Assembly: GCA_947175545.1 (NCBI GenBank)
Contig: CAMWNI010000008.1
Span: 22,772 to 86,771 of the forward strand
Reading direction: 5' to 3'
DNA from: an uncultured Porphyromonadaceae bacterium
GTDB lineage: Bacteria; Bacteroidota; Bacteroidia; Bacteroidales; Muribaculaceae
Length of the DNA: 64,000 nucleotides
A model generated the notes under the pieces. It worked only from the letters and a program-made list of their open reading frames with translations, searched no databases and had not been told where the DNA came from. Shown piece after piece: positions 45,862 to 55,542 of the stretch (the first letter of the stretch is position 1; each line of letters opens with the position of its first letter). A program made the position numbers and the translations under genes.

Positions 45862-47135
45862 GACTTAAAGAGGGCGTGAACGAGGTCATTATAAATGTTT
45901 TGGGCCACTGTGGTGCCGTTTGGCGTGCGCATGACTGTTTCGAAGACTTCTGCGCGCTTCATGGCCATCGGATCCTTATTGTCAAGAACAACGTCATTGA
46001 CGAACCTGCGGATTTCTTCCGGCGAGCTTAAGGTATAATGAGCGTCCTGGCAGGCGGCTCCGAATGCGTTCAGTTCCGCTTTGATGCGAGGAAGGTCGCG
46101 AGTGATGTATGCAACCGGTTTCTGCAAAAAAAGATATTCGGCGGTGAATGACCCGCAGTTATGGACCATCGCGTCGGAGGTCTTGAAAAGGTCAATGTAA
46201 TCACCGATTTCAAGCTGAGTGGTCGGTGAGTTCTCCCAGAATGAGTAAAATTCGTCGGTTCGCTCTTTTCCCCAGTCAGGATGTTTGTAGAGTTCTGATT
46301 TTAGTCGTGGATGAGGTTTGAATGCGATTTGAAGCCGGTCGGCATTCTGTTCCGCAATCTCGCGCATAATGCTGTGGCTCCAGTTAAAGTCAGGGCGGTC
46401 AAACATATTGTAGGACTTAACGGAAAAGTGAGGCGCCCAGATTAGTCTCTTTCTGGGTTTGCCGTCGGCGGTTTTTTTCCAGGGGTTGCTCAAGGGGGGA
46501 GTCAGGAGTTGGTCGGCATGCGGCTCGCCAACAACTACTGTGTTTTCGCCCTTGTTATCGGCAATGCGTCGGCTGACATTCTGATGAATATCTGATGCCA
46601 CATAGAAGCGCCATGCTGCGTTATGAAATTCTATGTTGACGTACCATTCCAGCTCCGTCAGCGGAACAGAGTAGGGAGTATGGACCAGCAGGCAGTCGCG
46701 ACTGGCTTTCCAGTCGGCCCGCACGTCATCATAACTGTGGTCATATGGTTGTGGATAAACGACCATGTCTGGCCTGAAGTCACGTTTGAGCTGACCGAAG
46801 TCTGCGACGGTTTCTGCGTCAATGCCGTTAGATGCGAAGTAGTCGGCAAGCAGCCTGACGTCGCGCTTCTGCTCTTCTGGCGTGAAGGCCAGGAAAGGAA
46901 TGATGGCTATTTTGATTTCAAATCGAGGGTCAGCCTGCAGCAGTTTTATGACTTCATGATAGCGCCACATCGGCAGCGATGAAGCTATAAATAATACGCG
47001 ACAATTACCTTTGCGTGCAACCCGCCTGACAATTTTTGCGTAGGTACGTTTCCGGGCCGGAACATTGATCGTTACATGATAGCGGATAATGCGGCGCAAT
47101 GGGTTGACTATATGTTGTTTAATTTTCGTAAGCAT
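45858..47135 (-). CDS. TagF-like / CDP-glycerol:polyglycerophosphate transferase-like protein
   Basis: RLIWAPHFSVKS, AFKPHPRLKSELY, DYIDLFKTSDAMVHNCGSFTAEYLFLQKPVAYITRD. Confidence 0.65.
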   Translation of the reverse strand: MLTKIKQHIVNPLRRIIRYHVTINVPARKRTYAKIVRRVARKGNCRVLFIASSLPMWRYHEVIKLLQADPRFEIKIAIIPFLAFTPEEQKRDVRLLADYFASNGIDAETVADFGQLKRDFRPDMVVYPQPYDHSYDDVRADWKASRDCLLVHTPYSVPLTELEWYVNIEFHNAAWRFYVASDIHQNVSRRIADNKGENTVVVGEPHADQLLTPPLSNPWKKTADGKPRKRLIWAPHFSVKSYNMFDRPDFNWSHSIMREIAEQNADRLQIAFKPHPRLKSELYKHPDWGKERTDEFYSFWENSPTTQLEIGDYIDLFKTSDAMVHNCGSFTAEYLFLQKPVAYITRDLPRIKAELNAFGAACQDAHYTLSSPEEIRRFVNDVVLDNKDPMAMKRAEVFETVMRTPNGTTVAQNIYNDLVHALFKS

Positions 47136-47172
47136 AATAATGGCGCCGCATGCTGTCAGCGGCTTATTTATG

Positions 47173-47180
47173 CAAAGGTA
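47173..47180 (-). promoter_or_regulatory. Bacteroidetes -7 box (TACCTTTG, minus)
   Basis: CAAAGGTA on + strand about 38 nt upstream of the 47135 start. Confidence 0.5.
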
Positions 47181-47283
47181 AACAAAAAAACTCAATTGCT
47201 TGCAAAATACGCGAAAACTTCCTAAATTAGCGTCTGTTTTCACGAATTACAACGCTTTTTTAACCCGACACAAGTATATTTTT

Positions 47284-49107
47284 ATGCAGGCTTTGATTCT
47301 GGCGGCGGGTATGGGTCGCCGTTTGGGCGAGTTTACTGCCGATAACACCAAGTGTATGCTTCCGGTCAACGGAGTGCGGCTTATTGACAGGATGCTCAAT
47401 CAGCTCAACCGACTTCCGCTGAAAAGAATAATCATTGTTGTTGGCTATGAGGCCGAAAACCTGAAGGATCATATCCGGCGTAAATTCCAGGACCGGAACA
47501 TTGTTTTTGTTGAAAATCCGATTTACGACAAGACGAACAACATCTACTCGCTTTGGCTTGCACGCGAAATGATGGTTGAGGATGAAACGCTGTTGCTCGA
47601 GTCCGATCTTATTTTCGAGGATAAGGTTCTTGAGATGGCTTTTTCCTCCGAGTATCCCAACGTGGCTCTCGTTGCCAAGTATCAGACATGGATGGACGGC
47701 ACGATGGTCCGTATTGACGATGAATGTAAGATTATAAGTTTCATACCGAAGAAGGCGTTCAAGTATTCAGATACGGAGTTATACTATAAGACGGTGAATG
47801 TGTATAAGTTCTCTCCTGAATTTGTCCGAGATCATTATCTTCCGTTTCTGGAGGCTTACATCAAGGTGTTGGGTCAGAATGAGTATTACGAGCAGGTTCT
47901 CCGCGTGATAACAATGATTGATATTGCTGATATCAAGGCGCTGCCGATCAACGGACTTCACTGGTATGAAATAGATGACGTGCAGGACCTCCGCATTGCC
48001 GAGACAATCTTTGCTGAACCGGAAGAGAGGCTAAAAAAAATGCAGCATAGTTTTGGCGGATACTGGCGTTATCCTGATGTGCTGGACTTCTGTTATCTTG
48101 TCAATCCGTATTTCCCTCAGCCTAAAATGATTGACGAGATGAAAGCCAACTTCGAGCCTCTTTTGCGTGACTACCCGTCAGGCATGGGAGTCAACTCGCT
48201 GCTCGCAGCGAAATACTTCGGTGTGAGCCATGACCTGATGGTTGTTGGCAACGGAGCTGCGGAGTTGATTAAGAGTCTGATGGGCTTTATCGGGAACGGT
48301 ACGGTTGGTGTTATCTATCCAACGTTTGAGGAATATCCTAACCGCCTGCCCGCGGACCGATTGGTCAAGTTTAAGCCGGAAAATGTTGATTTCAGTTATA
48401 CGGCCGACGATTTGATTGAGTTTTTTGCGGCGAATCCGGTTGATACTCTTCTTGTTGTCAATCCTGACAATCCGTCCGGCAATCTGATTGATATGGACGG
48501 TCTGATACGCCTGGCTGAATGGTCGGCTCAGGCAGGCGTGCGTCTTGTTATTGATGAATCTTTTGTTGATTTTGCTGACTGTGGAGCGGAAATGACCCTG
48601 CTGCGCAACGAAATCCTTCGGGCCTATCCCCTTTTGAGTGTGATGAAGTCTATCTCGAAAAGTTACGGTGTTCCCGGACTCCGACTTGGCGTGCTTGCTT
48701 CGGCTGACTCTGTATTGATTGAAAAAATAAGGAAGGATGTTGCAATTTGGAATATCAATTCTTTTGCAGAGTTTTACATGCAGATTTTTAATAAGTACGA
48801 AAAGGATTATGTCCGTTCATGCGAGCTTTTCAGACAGGAGCGCGATGTTTTCTTCTCAGAACTCTCAAAAGTTCCTTTCATGAGGGTAATTCCTTCGCAG
48901 GCAAATTATTTCTTGTGTGAATTGTCAGGCATTACGTCGGCCGGGCTTACTCTGCGGCTGATGACTGACCATAATATATTGATTAAGGATTGCTCGTCGA
49001 AGAAAGGTTTTCCGGCTGACAGGCAGTTTGTTCGCATTGCAATCCGTGACAGGTTCGACAATGCTCGCCTGGTGTCTGCTTTGGCCGAGTTCAAAATTGA
49101 AGGATAA
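47284..49107 (+). CDS. Fused nucleotidyltransferase (LicC/PntC-like) + PLP aminotransferase/decarboxylase-like (HisC/CobD-like)
   Basis: N-term MQALILAAGMGRRLGEFTADNTKCMLPVNG; C-term NPDNPSGN, VIDESFVDFA, SISKSYGVPGLRLG (PLP Lys). Confidence 0.88.
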   Translation: MQALILAAGMGRRLGEFTADNTKCMLPVNGVRLIDRMLNQLNRLPLKRIIIVVGYEAENLKDHIRRKFQDRNIVFVENPIYDKTNNIYSLWLAREMMVEDETLLLESDLIFEDKVLEMAFSSEYPNVALVAKYQTWMDGTMVRIDDECKIISFIPKKAFKYSDTELYYKTVNVYKFSPEFVRDHYLPFLEAYIKVLGQNEYYEQVLRVITMIDIADIKALPINGLHWYEIDDVQDLRIAETIFAEPEERLKKMQHSFGGYWRYPDVLDFCYLVNPYFPQPKMIDEMKANFEPLLRDYPSGMGVNSLLAAKYFGVSHDLMVVGNGAAELIKSLMGFIGNGTVGVIYPTFEEYPNRLPADRLVKFKPENVDFSYTADDLIEFFAANPVDTLLVVNPDNPSGNLIDMDGLIRLAEWSAQAGVRLVIDESFVDFADCGAEMTLLRNEILRAYPLLSVMKSISKSYGVPGLRLGVLASADSVLIEKIRKDVAIWNINSFAEFYMQIFNKYEKDYVRSCELFRQERDVFFSELSKVPFMRVIPSQANYFLCELSGITSAGLTLRLMTDHNILIKDCSSKKGFPADRQFVRIAIRDRFDNARLVSALAEFKIEG

Positions 49108-50130
49108 ATGAAGAAGACATCCGTTTGTATTTGTGGAGGCGGAAACCTCGGCCTTGTTTGTGCCGGAGTTCTTGCCGCGCAGGGTTTTGACGTAAGAATT
49201 CTGACCGGTCATCCTGAAAGGTGGCATCATACGGTTGAGGTTATCGACGAAAAGGGGCAGACTTTCAGTGGAAATATGGAGAGGATTTCATCGTCGGCCG
49301 CCGATGTGATTCCTGGAGCTGATATTGTTCTGCTTTGCCTGCCGGGCTATTTGATTGAGCGGACTCTGATTGAGCTTTCGCCTTATATTGGCGAAAGTTC
49401 TGCTGTCGGATCCATTGTTTCGTCAACCGGTTTCTTCTTTTTCGCTCATCGGATAATGCCCGGACAGCCCCTTTTTGGCTTTCAGCGTGTACCGTTTATT
49501 TGTCGTGTCAAGGAGTATGGTCGCGTGGGGCTGTTGCTTGGTTATAAAAAATCAATTAGCGTGGCGATTGAGAATATGGCTGATGCTGATGGCTTTGTAA
49601 TGTTGCTTGAGAGCATGTTCAAGACGCCCGTTGGACGTCTTGAGTCCTTCTATGAAGCCGCACTCACTAACAGTAACCCTATTCTGCATACGGCCAGACT
49701 CTATTCAATGTGGGGTGATGGGTTTGAACCTGTTAGCCGCAGGATTCTGTTCTATGCTGACTGGACAGACTCTGCTTCGGAGCTTATGATTGAGATGGAC
49801 CGGGAATTCATGGCGCTTTTGCGCGCACTTAATTTGCGTGAAGGTGCGGTTCCTTCGTTGCTTGACTATTACGAATCGACTGATGCAGCTTCTCTGACCG
49901 CGAAAATCCGTTCGATTGGTGCGTTTAAGGAAATAATGGCTCCGATGATTCAGACGCCGGAGGGTTGGATTCCGGATTTTGGCAGCCGTTATTTCACTGA
50001 AGATTTTGCCTTTGGCCTGCGTTTCATCAAGGAACTTGCCGAGGCTCACTCCGTGGCTGCTCCGACAATTGACCGGGTGTATGCCTGGGGAATCTCGTTA
50101 GAGAATCGGGGCGAGCAGGCGGACAATTGA
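49108..50130 (+). CDS. NAD/NADP octopine/opine dehydrogenase-family protein
   Basis: VCICGGGNLGLVCAGVLAAQGFDVRILTGHPERW Rossmann; ALTNSNPILHTARLY catalytic His-like motif. Confidence 0.78.
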   Translation: MKKTSVCICGGGNLGLVCAGVLAAQGFDVRILTGHPERWHHTVEVIDEKGQTFSGNMERISSSAADVIPGADIVLLCLPGYLIERTLIELSPYIGESSAVGSIVSSTGFFFFAHRIMPGQPLFGFQRVPFICRVKEYGRVGLLLGYKKSISVAIENMADADGFVMLLESMFKTPVGRLESFYEAALTNSNPILHTARLYSMWGDGFEPVSRRILFYADWTDSASELMIEMDREFMALLRALNLREGAVPSLLDYYESTDAASLTAKIRSIGAFKEIMAPMIQTPEGWIPDFGSRYFTEDFAFGLRFIKELAEAHSVAAPTIDRVYAWGISLENRGEQADN

Positions 50131-51534
50131 TTCCAGACCGCGGTGAATGCGCGGACGTTTTTTCCATTCTTCGGCTCGAATACGTTCGGACTTCTTCATA
50201 TCTTCGTGGAAGATTTTTTGCAGTCTTGCGTTGGTTTCCGGCGAATAGAGAATCAGATTGGCCTCAAAATTATGCTCGAAGGAGCGGAAATCAAAGTTTG
50301 TCGAGCCAACAGACGAGAGTTCATCATCAATAATGAGAACTTTAGAATGGAGCATTCCGGCTTCGAAGAAATATATTTTAATGCCTGCGCGCAGACATTC
50401 CGTAATGTAACTGCGTGACGAATAGCTGAGCATCCATGAATCGCTGTGGCGCGGAATCATCACGCGCACATCAATGCCTGCAAGGGCTGCATTCTGAAGC
50501 GCTTTCAGCAATGTTTCAGGCGGTAGAAAATAGGGCGTCTGTAAAAATATCCGTTTCTTTGCTCCGACAATCGCACGTAGGAACACATGGGCAACATTGT
50601 TCCACTGGTTCATTGGCCCCCCTGTAATCGTTTGAATTCCAACACTTCCACGTGGCTCAGTGCTGCATTCGTCGTCAAGGATCTTATTGCTCATGAAACT
50701 CCAGTCAAGAGCAAAGGAATATTGCAGGGCGCTGACAGCCGGTCCTTCAACGCGAAGATGACAGTCTCGCCATTCAGGAAACTTACCTCCGTCAAGATAT
50801 CGGTTTGCAATGTTCATGCCGCCGATGTAGCCGACTTCGCCATCAATAATCACTATTTTTCTATGATTGCGCCAGTTTACGCGCGAGGCGAATGGAATGA
50901 AAGCTACTTTGAAAAATGGAAATGCCTCAACTCCGGCGCGTCTCAGTTTTTTGAAAAAGTCCGAACTGACGTGAAATGAACCGACATGGTCATAGATTAC
51001 ACGGACCTTCACTCCCTCGCGCGCGCGTTCCATTAAAATAGAGGCTATTTCGCGCCCAAGTTCGTCATCCTCAAAAATATAATATTGCAGATTGATGAAT
51101 TTGCGTGCGGCTCGAAGATCTTCGGATAGTTTTTCAAATTTTGTAGAGCCGGTAGAAAAAATCTCAACGTCGTTGTCTGCAATGTAAGTTGAACCGGTCA
51201 TGGTTTGCGTCAGGCGTGTGATTGCCTGATACTCAGGTGGCAGGCTCGACGGGTTGCGGTGGTGGCGCGGCGCTTTAGCAAGGCGGAGCAACCGGCGCTT
51301 GTTTCGGCGCGAAACCATGCGTTTGTTCTTGATGTTCCGACCGAAGAAGATATAGAGAATCAGACCTACGGCCGGAAGCAAGATGAGAACCGTAACCCAC
51401 GCAAGTGATTTTACGGGGTTGCGGTTCTCACCGAGTATAACCAGTATGACCGTAGCGATAGAAAGCACATAAGTGGCCGTCAGTGTGGCGTAGAGCCACG
51501 GCTGCTGTAAATAATCCAATAGTGCTTCCATCAT
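50098..51534 (-). CDS. cls: Cardiolipin synthase
   Basis: Two HKD motifs: NWRNHRKIVIIDGEVGYIGGMNI and MLHSKVLIIDDELSSVGSTNFD. Confidence 0.93.
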   Translation of the reverse strand: MMEALLDYLQQPWLYATLTATYVLSIATVILVILGENRNPVKSLAWVTVLILLPAVGLILYIFFGRNIKNKRMVSRRNKRRLLRLAKAPRHHRNPSSLPPEYQAITRLTQTMTGSTYIADNDVEIFSTGSTKFEKLSEDLRAARKFINLQYYIFEDDELGREIASILMERAREGVKVRVIYDHVGSFHVSSDFFKKLRRAGVEAFPFFKVAFIPFASRVNWRNHRKIVIIDGEVGYIGGMNIANRYLDGGKFPEWRDCHLRVEGPAVSALQYSFALDWSFMSNKILDDECSTEPRGSVGIQTITGGPMNQWNNVAHVFLRAIVGAKKRIFLQTPYFLPPETLLKALQNAALAGIDVRVMIPRHSDSWMLSYSSRSYITECLRAGIKIYFFEAGMLHSKVLIIDDELSSVGSTNFDFRSFEHNFEANLILYSPETNARLQKIFHEDMKKSERIRAEEWKKRPRIHRGLESIVRLLAPIL

Positions 51535-51549
51535 AAGCGAAGCGGATTT

Positions 51550-52827
51550 TTAAGCAAAAATCGGATAGTTTGCCATCAGGGCATTTACCTCTGAACGTAC
51601 GGCTGCGATTGTCGCTTCGTCTTCCGGATTTGACAGCACACGGTCAATGAGGTCAACAATGGTTTCCATTTTGTCCTCTTTCAGTCCACGAGTGGTGATT
51701 GCTGCGGTTCCGAGACGGATGCCCGAGGTCTGGAAGGGCGAACGTGAGTCAAAAGGTACCATATTCTTATTGGCAGTGATGTCGGCCTGTACGAGAACTT
51801 TTTCGGCTACCTTACCGGTCAGTTCAGGGAATTTGGTGCGGAGGTCAACAAGGATGCAGTGATTGTCAGTGCCGCCGGATATAACCTTATAGCCCCGCTT
51901 AATCAGAGCATCGGCCATTGTTTTGGCATTGACTCTAACCTGCTTGGCCCAGTCCTTGAATTCAGGGCTGAGAGCTTCGCCGAAGGCAACTGCTTTGGCT
52001 GCGATAACATGTTCGAGCGGTCCGCCCTGCGCTCCGGGGAATACGGCGCTGTTCAGCAATGCGGACATCATCTTGACTTCGCCCTTTGGAGTTGTCAGGC
52101 CCCACGGATTGGGGAAATCCTTGCCCATAAGAATCAGGCCACCACGCGGGCCACGGAGGGTTTTATGCGTAGTAGAGGTAACAATATGTGCATACTTTAC
52201 GGGGTTTTCAAGCTCTCCGGCTGCAATCAGTCCGGCGGGGTGGGCCATGTCAATCATCAGGATTGCACCTATTTCGTCGGCGAGACGACGCATGCGTGCG
52301 TAGTCCCATTCGCGACTATATGCCGATGCTCCGCCAACAATCAGTTTCGGACGCTCGCGGCGTGCAACTTCCTCCATCTGGTCATAGTCAATCAGCCCGT
52401 CTTCTTCTCTTACATTATACTCCAGGGGCTTATACATCAGACCGCTGAAGTTAATGGGGCTGCCATGGCTGAGGTGACCGCCGTGGGCAAGGTTGAGACC
52501 GAGGAATTTATCTCCGGGTTTCAGGCAGGTCATGAATACGGCCATGTTTGCCTGTGCGCCTGAGTGGGGTTGCACATTTGCATATTCGGCACCAAAGAGC
52601 TTGCAAACTCGGTCAATTGCAAGTTGTTCAGCTTTGTCAACGACCTCGCAGCCGCCATAGTAGCGGTGGCCGGGATAGCCTTCGGCATACTTATTGGTGA
52701 GGCAGGAACCCATGGCTTCCATAACCTGATTGCTGACAAAGTTTTCAGAAGCAATCAGTTCGATGCCCTTGTGCTGACGAAGGTTTTCTTGCTCAATGAT
52801 GTCAAAGATTTCCTTATCTCTTTCCAT
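51550..52827 (-). CDS. glyA: Serine hydroxymethyltransferase
   Basis: [52 protein letters not shown]. Confidence 0.97.
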   Translation of the reverse strand: MERDKEIFDIIEQENLRQHKGIELIASENFVSNQVMEAMGSCLTNKYAEGYPGHRYYGGCEVVDKAEQLAIDRVCKLFGAEYANVQPHSGAQANMAVFMTCLKPGDKFLGLNLAHGGHLSHGSPINFSGLMYKPLEYNVREEDGLIDYDQMEEVARRERPKLIVGGASAYSREWDYARMRRLADEIGAILMIDMAHPAGLIAAGELENPVKYAHIVTSTTHKTLRGPRGGLILMGKDFPNPWGLTTPKGEVKMMSALLNSAVFPGAQGGPLEHVIAAKAVAFGEALSPEFKDWAKQVRVNAKTMADALIKRGYKVISGGTDNHCILVDLRTKFPELTGKVAEKVLVQADITANKNMVPFDSRSPFQTSGIRLGTAAITTRGLKEDKMETIVDLIDRVLSNPEDEATIAAVRSEVNALMANYPIFA

Positions 52828-52860
52828 TTTTTTAGTGTATATGAATGATTGTTGAAGAAT

Positions 52861-53427
52861 TTATTTCTTTTTTTGAACGGAAAAACCGAATTTTCCAAGT
52901 TTTTCGCCTAAGGCGTAGTAAGCTCCGTGGCTATACGTCATCAGGTTTGCGTTTTCAAGCCTGAAAGCGCCGGTTTCCGGGTCAATCAGACTTTCATCAG
53001 CCAGAACGTTGATTACTTCCGCAATGAACATGTCGTGGGTTCCGAGTGGAATAATCTGTCTTACGCGACACTCGATACTCAGGGGACTTTCAGCAATTGA
53101 CGGACAACCGACTTTTACACCTTCGACCGGAGTCAGACCGGTTTCGCGCCATTTATTATAGTCTCGTCCGCTTCGCACTCCGGCCCAGTCTGTCGCGCGG
53201 GCCATTGCGGCTGTTGTCAGGTTGACCGTAAACTCCATGGTTTCCTTAATCATGCCGTAGGAAAACCGTTCGGGGCGCACGCTGATTGAAAGCATTGCAG
53301 GGTCTGAACATATTGTTCCGGCCCACGCAACGGTCAGCATGTTGCTTTTTTTAATTGACGCACCACAGGTAATCAGCACCGGAGGCACCGGATAAAGCAT
53401 TGTTCCGGGACGCCATTGTTGTTTCAT
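52861..53427 (-). CDS. Flavin reductase family protein
   Basis: MLTVAWAGTICSDPAMLSISVRPERFSYGMIKETMEFTVNL. Confidence 0.88.
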   Translation of the reverse strand: MKQQWRPGTMLYPVPPVLITCGASIKKSNMLTVAWAGTICSDPAMLSISVRPERFSYGMIKETMEFTVNLTTAAMARATDWAGVRSGRDYNKWRETGLTPVEGVKVGCPSIAESPLSIECRVRQIIPLGTHDMFIAEVINVLADESLIDPETGAFRLENANLMTYSHGAYYALGEKLGKFGFSVQKKK

Positions 53428-53873
53428 AGCTGGGTATGTCCGCAATAGTGACAGCGAATCTTGACCGGGTCGCGGCTGACAACCTCAAAGCGAGAAGCCA
53501 TCGGTTCGTTGTTGGTTATGCACTTGGGGTTATTGCATCTGACAACGTCAATCAACGTCTCCGGAAGTTCAACGGCGCGCTTCTCGACAACTTCATAGTC
53601 ACGAATGACATTGATTTTCGCCGTCGGGGCGATGAGCGCAATGCGGTTCAGTGTGGACTCGGCAAACTCCGTGTCAGCTACTTTTATGATGCCTTTACGG
53701 CCCTGGCGTGAAGAGGGGAGGTTATTGCCGATTGTCAACTGCATTTCGCTGTCGGCAAGCTGCAACAGGCGTACAACCTCAAAAAGTGCGTCGGCCGGGA
53801 TATGGTCAATGACAGTGCCGTTTTTCAGTGCGGCGACTGCCAGTTCTTTTTTCTGAGTACTCATAGTCGTCAT
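53424..53873 (-). CDS. pyrI: Aspartate carbamoyltransferase regulatory subunit
   Basis: Zn-binding C-term CNNPKCITNNEPMASRFEVVSRDPVKIRCHYCGHTQL. Confidence 0.95.
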   Translation of the reverse strand: MTTMSTQKKELAVAALKNGTVIDHIPADALFEVVRLLQLADSEMQLTIGNNLPSSRQGRKGIIKVADTEFAESTLNRIALIAPTAKINVIRDYEVVEKRAVELPETLIDVVRCNNPKCITNNEPMASRFEVVSRDPVKIRCHYCGHTQL

Positions 53874-53879
53874 TGTGTG

Positions 53880-54803
53880 TTATTTAACCGGTAAGTCAAT
53901 TCCAAGAGCGCGGCAGATGATTGCCTGACGGGCATATAGTCCGTTTTTTGCCTGCTGGAAGTAATAAGCCTTGGGATTGTCGTCAACATCACGGTTGATT
54001 TCGTTGACGCGGGGTAGCGGATGCAGGATTCTCAGATTCTGACGCGAGGTCTCCAGCATTGCGTTGTTGAGGCTGTAAAGGTCTTTCACTTTCTCATACT
54101 CCATGATATCGGTAAAGCGCTCTCGCTGGACTCGGGTCATGTAGATAATATCGCTAGTGTCAATAACGGCCTGATTGAAATCCTCATGTTCCGTGAACTG
54201 TATGCCGTTGTCAAGACAGAATTGCTTGTAAAATTCAGGCATTTGCAATTCTTTACACGCCACGAAACGGAACGTCGGGTTAAAGTGACGCATCGCCATC
54301 AGCAGAGAGTGGACCGTACGGCCATACTTCAGGTCTCCGACCATGGTGATTGTCAGATTTTCCAAAGTGCCTTGAGTTTTATAGAGTGAGTACAGGTCCA
54401 GAAGAGTCTGTGAGGGGTGTTGGTTCGCACCGTCTCCGGCGTTGATAATCGGAATGTCCGTAACCTCGGTTGCATACTGTGCGGCTCCTTCAAGATAGTG
54501 GCGCATCACGATAAGGTCGGCATAGTTGCTCACCATCTTAATCGTGTCTTTCAGCGTTTCCCCTTTTGATGTCGAAGTTGCGGCAGGATCACTGAATCCG
54601 ATAATTCTGCCGCCAAGGCGCTGTACTGCCGTTTCAAAACTAAGCCTGGTGCGGGTCGAAGGCTCAAAAAAGAGCGTAGCGACAATTTTACCGTCCAGAA
54701 TCTTCTGATTGGGATGCTCCTCAAAATATGCGGCGGTGCGCAAAATCTTGAGAATCTCTTCTTTTGAGAGATTGTCAATGGATACGAGGCTGCCGGTTTC
54801 CAT
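53880..54803 (-). CDS. pyrB: Aspartate carbamoyltransferase catalytic subunit
   Basis: [44 protein letters not shown]; the promoter box at 54844-54837 overlaps the longer ORF start, favouring ATG 54803. Confidence 0.95.
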   Translation of the reverse strand: METGSLVSIDNLSKEEILKILRTAAYFEEHPNQKILDGKIVATLFFEPSTRTRLSFETAVQRLGGRIIGFSDPAATSTSKGETLKDTIKMVSNYADLIVMRHYLEGAAQYATEVTDIPIINAGDGANQHPSQTLLDLYSLYKTQGTLENLTITMVGDLKYGRTVHSLLMAMRHFNPTFRFVACKELQMPEFYKQFCLDNGIQFTEHEDFNQAVIDTSDIIYMTRVQRERFTDIMEYEKVKDLYSLNNAMLETSRQNLRILHPLPRVNEINRDVDDNPKAYYFQQAKNGLYARQAIICRALGIDLPVK

Positions 54804-54836
54804 GTTATGAAAGTGAAAAGTGGTTGAAACTTGCTG

Positions 54837-54844
54837 CAAATTTA
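54837..54844 (-). promoter_or_regulatory. Bacteroidetes -7 box (TAAATTTG, minus) for pyrBI
   Basis: CAAATTTA on + strand. Confidence 0.55.
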
Positions 54845-54946
54845 CGAATTATTTTTGTCTTCCGGAAATATGGCGGTGCTTTTTTTGAACCATAAAGAGT
54901 CCGGCGGTGTTCTTTATGTAAAAACAAAACGAATTCTAAACAGAAT

Positions 54947-55438
54947 ATGAAAGCCGGAATATTTTACGGTTCCTCAACGGGAACCACCCGTGAAATCGCT
55001 GAAATGATTGCTTCGCGCCTGGGAATTTCTGCCGATGATGTTCATGACGTCGCCAAGACAAACCCATCGGCCGTTGAACCATACGACCTGTTGATTTGCG
55101 GAACGAGTACCTGGGGCGACGGCGAGATTCAGACCGATTGGTTGGACTTTCTTGACGGTCTCGACATGGTTGATCTTCATGGACGCAAAATCGCTCTGTT
55201 CGGTAGCGGCGACGAAACAATGGCCGATACTTTCTGCTCCGGAGTCGGCGAACTTTACAAACGCCTCAGACGTACCGGCGCCGAATTTATCGGCTCGTAT
55301 CCCGCCAATGTCTACAAATTCAATCATTCCGCAGCCATCGTCAACGGCGAACCCGTCGGTCTCCTGCTTGACCAGGTAAACCTTCCCGACCTAACGCCCG
55401 GTCGCATCGACGGCTGGCTGATTTCAATGCAAAACTAA
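54947..55438 (+). CDS. fldA: Flavodoxin
   Basis: KAGIFYGSSTGTTREIAEMIASRL, GTSTWGDGEIQTDW, FGSGDE. Confidence 0.93.
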   Translation: MKAGIFYGSSTGTTREIAEMIASRLGISADDVHDVAKTNPSAVEPYDLLICGTSTWGDGEIQTDWLDFLDGLDMVDLHGRKIALFGSGDETMADTFCSGVGELYKRLRRTGAEFIGSYPANVYKFNHSAAIVNGEPVGLLLDQVNLPDLTPGRIDGWLISMQN

Positions 55439-55466
55439 AACTAAATATACTTTAGTACACCATAAT

Positions 55467-55524
55467 GTAATAAAACTGACCCTCAAAAGTTTTGTGTTCA
55501 ACTTTTGAGGGTCAGTTTTATTAC
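55467..55524. terminator. Very long perfect hairpin between convergent flavodoxin and meaB genes
   Basis: 25-bp perfect arms GTAATAAAACTGACCCTCAAAAGTT / AACTTTTGAGGGTCAGTTTTATTAC, loop TTGTGTTC. Confidence 0.8.
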
Positions 55525-55542
55525 GGCACAGCCTCTTCACAA

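Noticed and set aside
51859-52563. 234-aa plus-strand ORF within glyA
   Set aside because: Antisense shadow ORF in a highly conserved gene.
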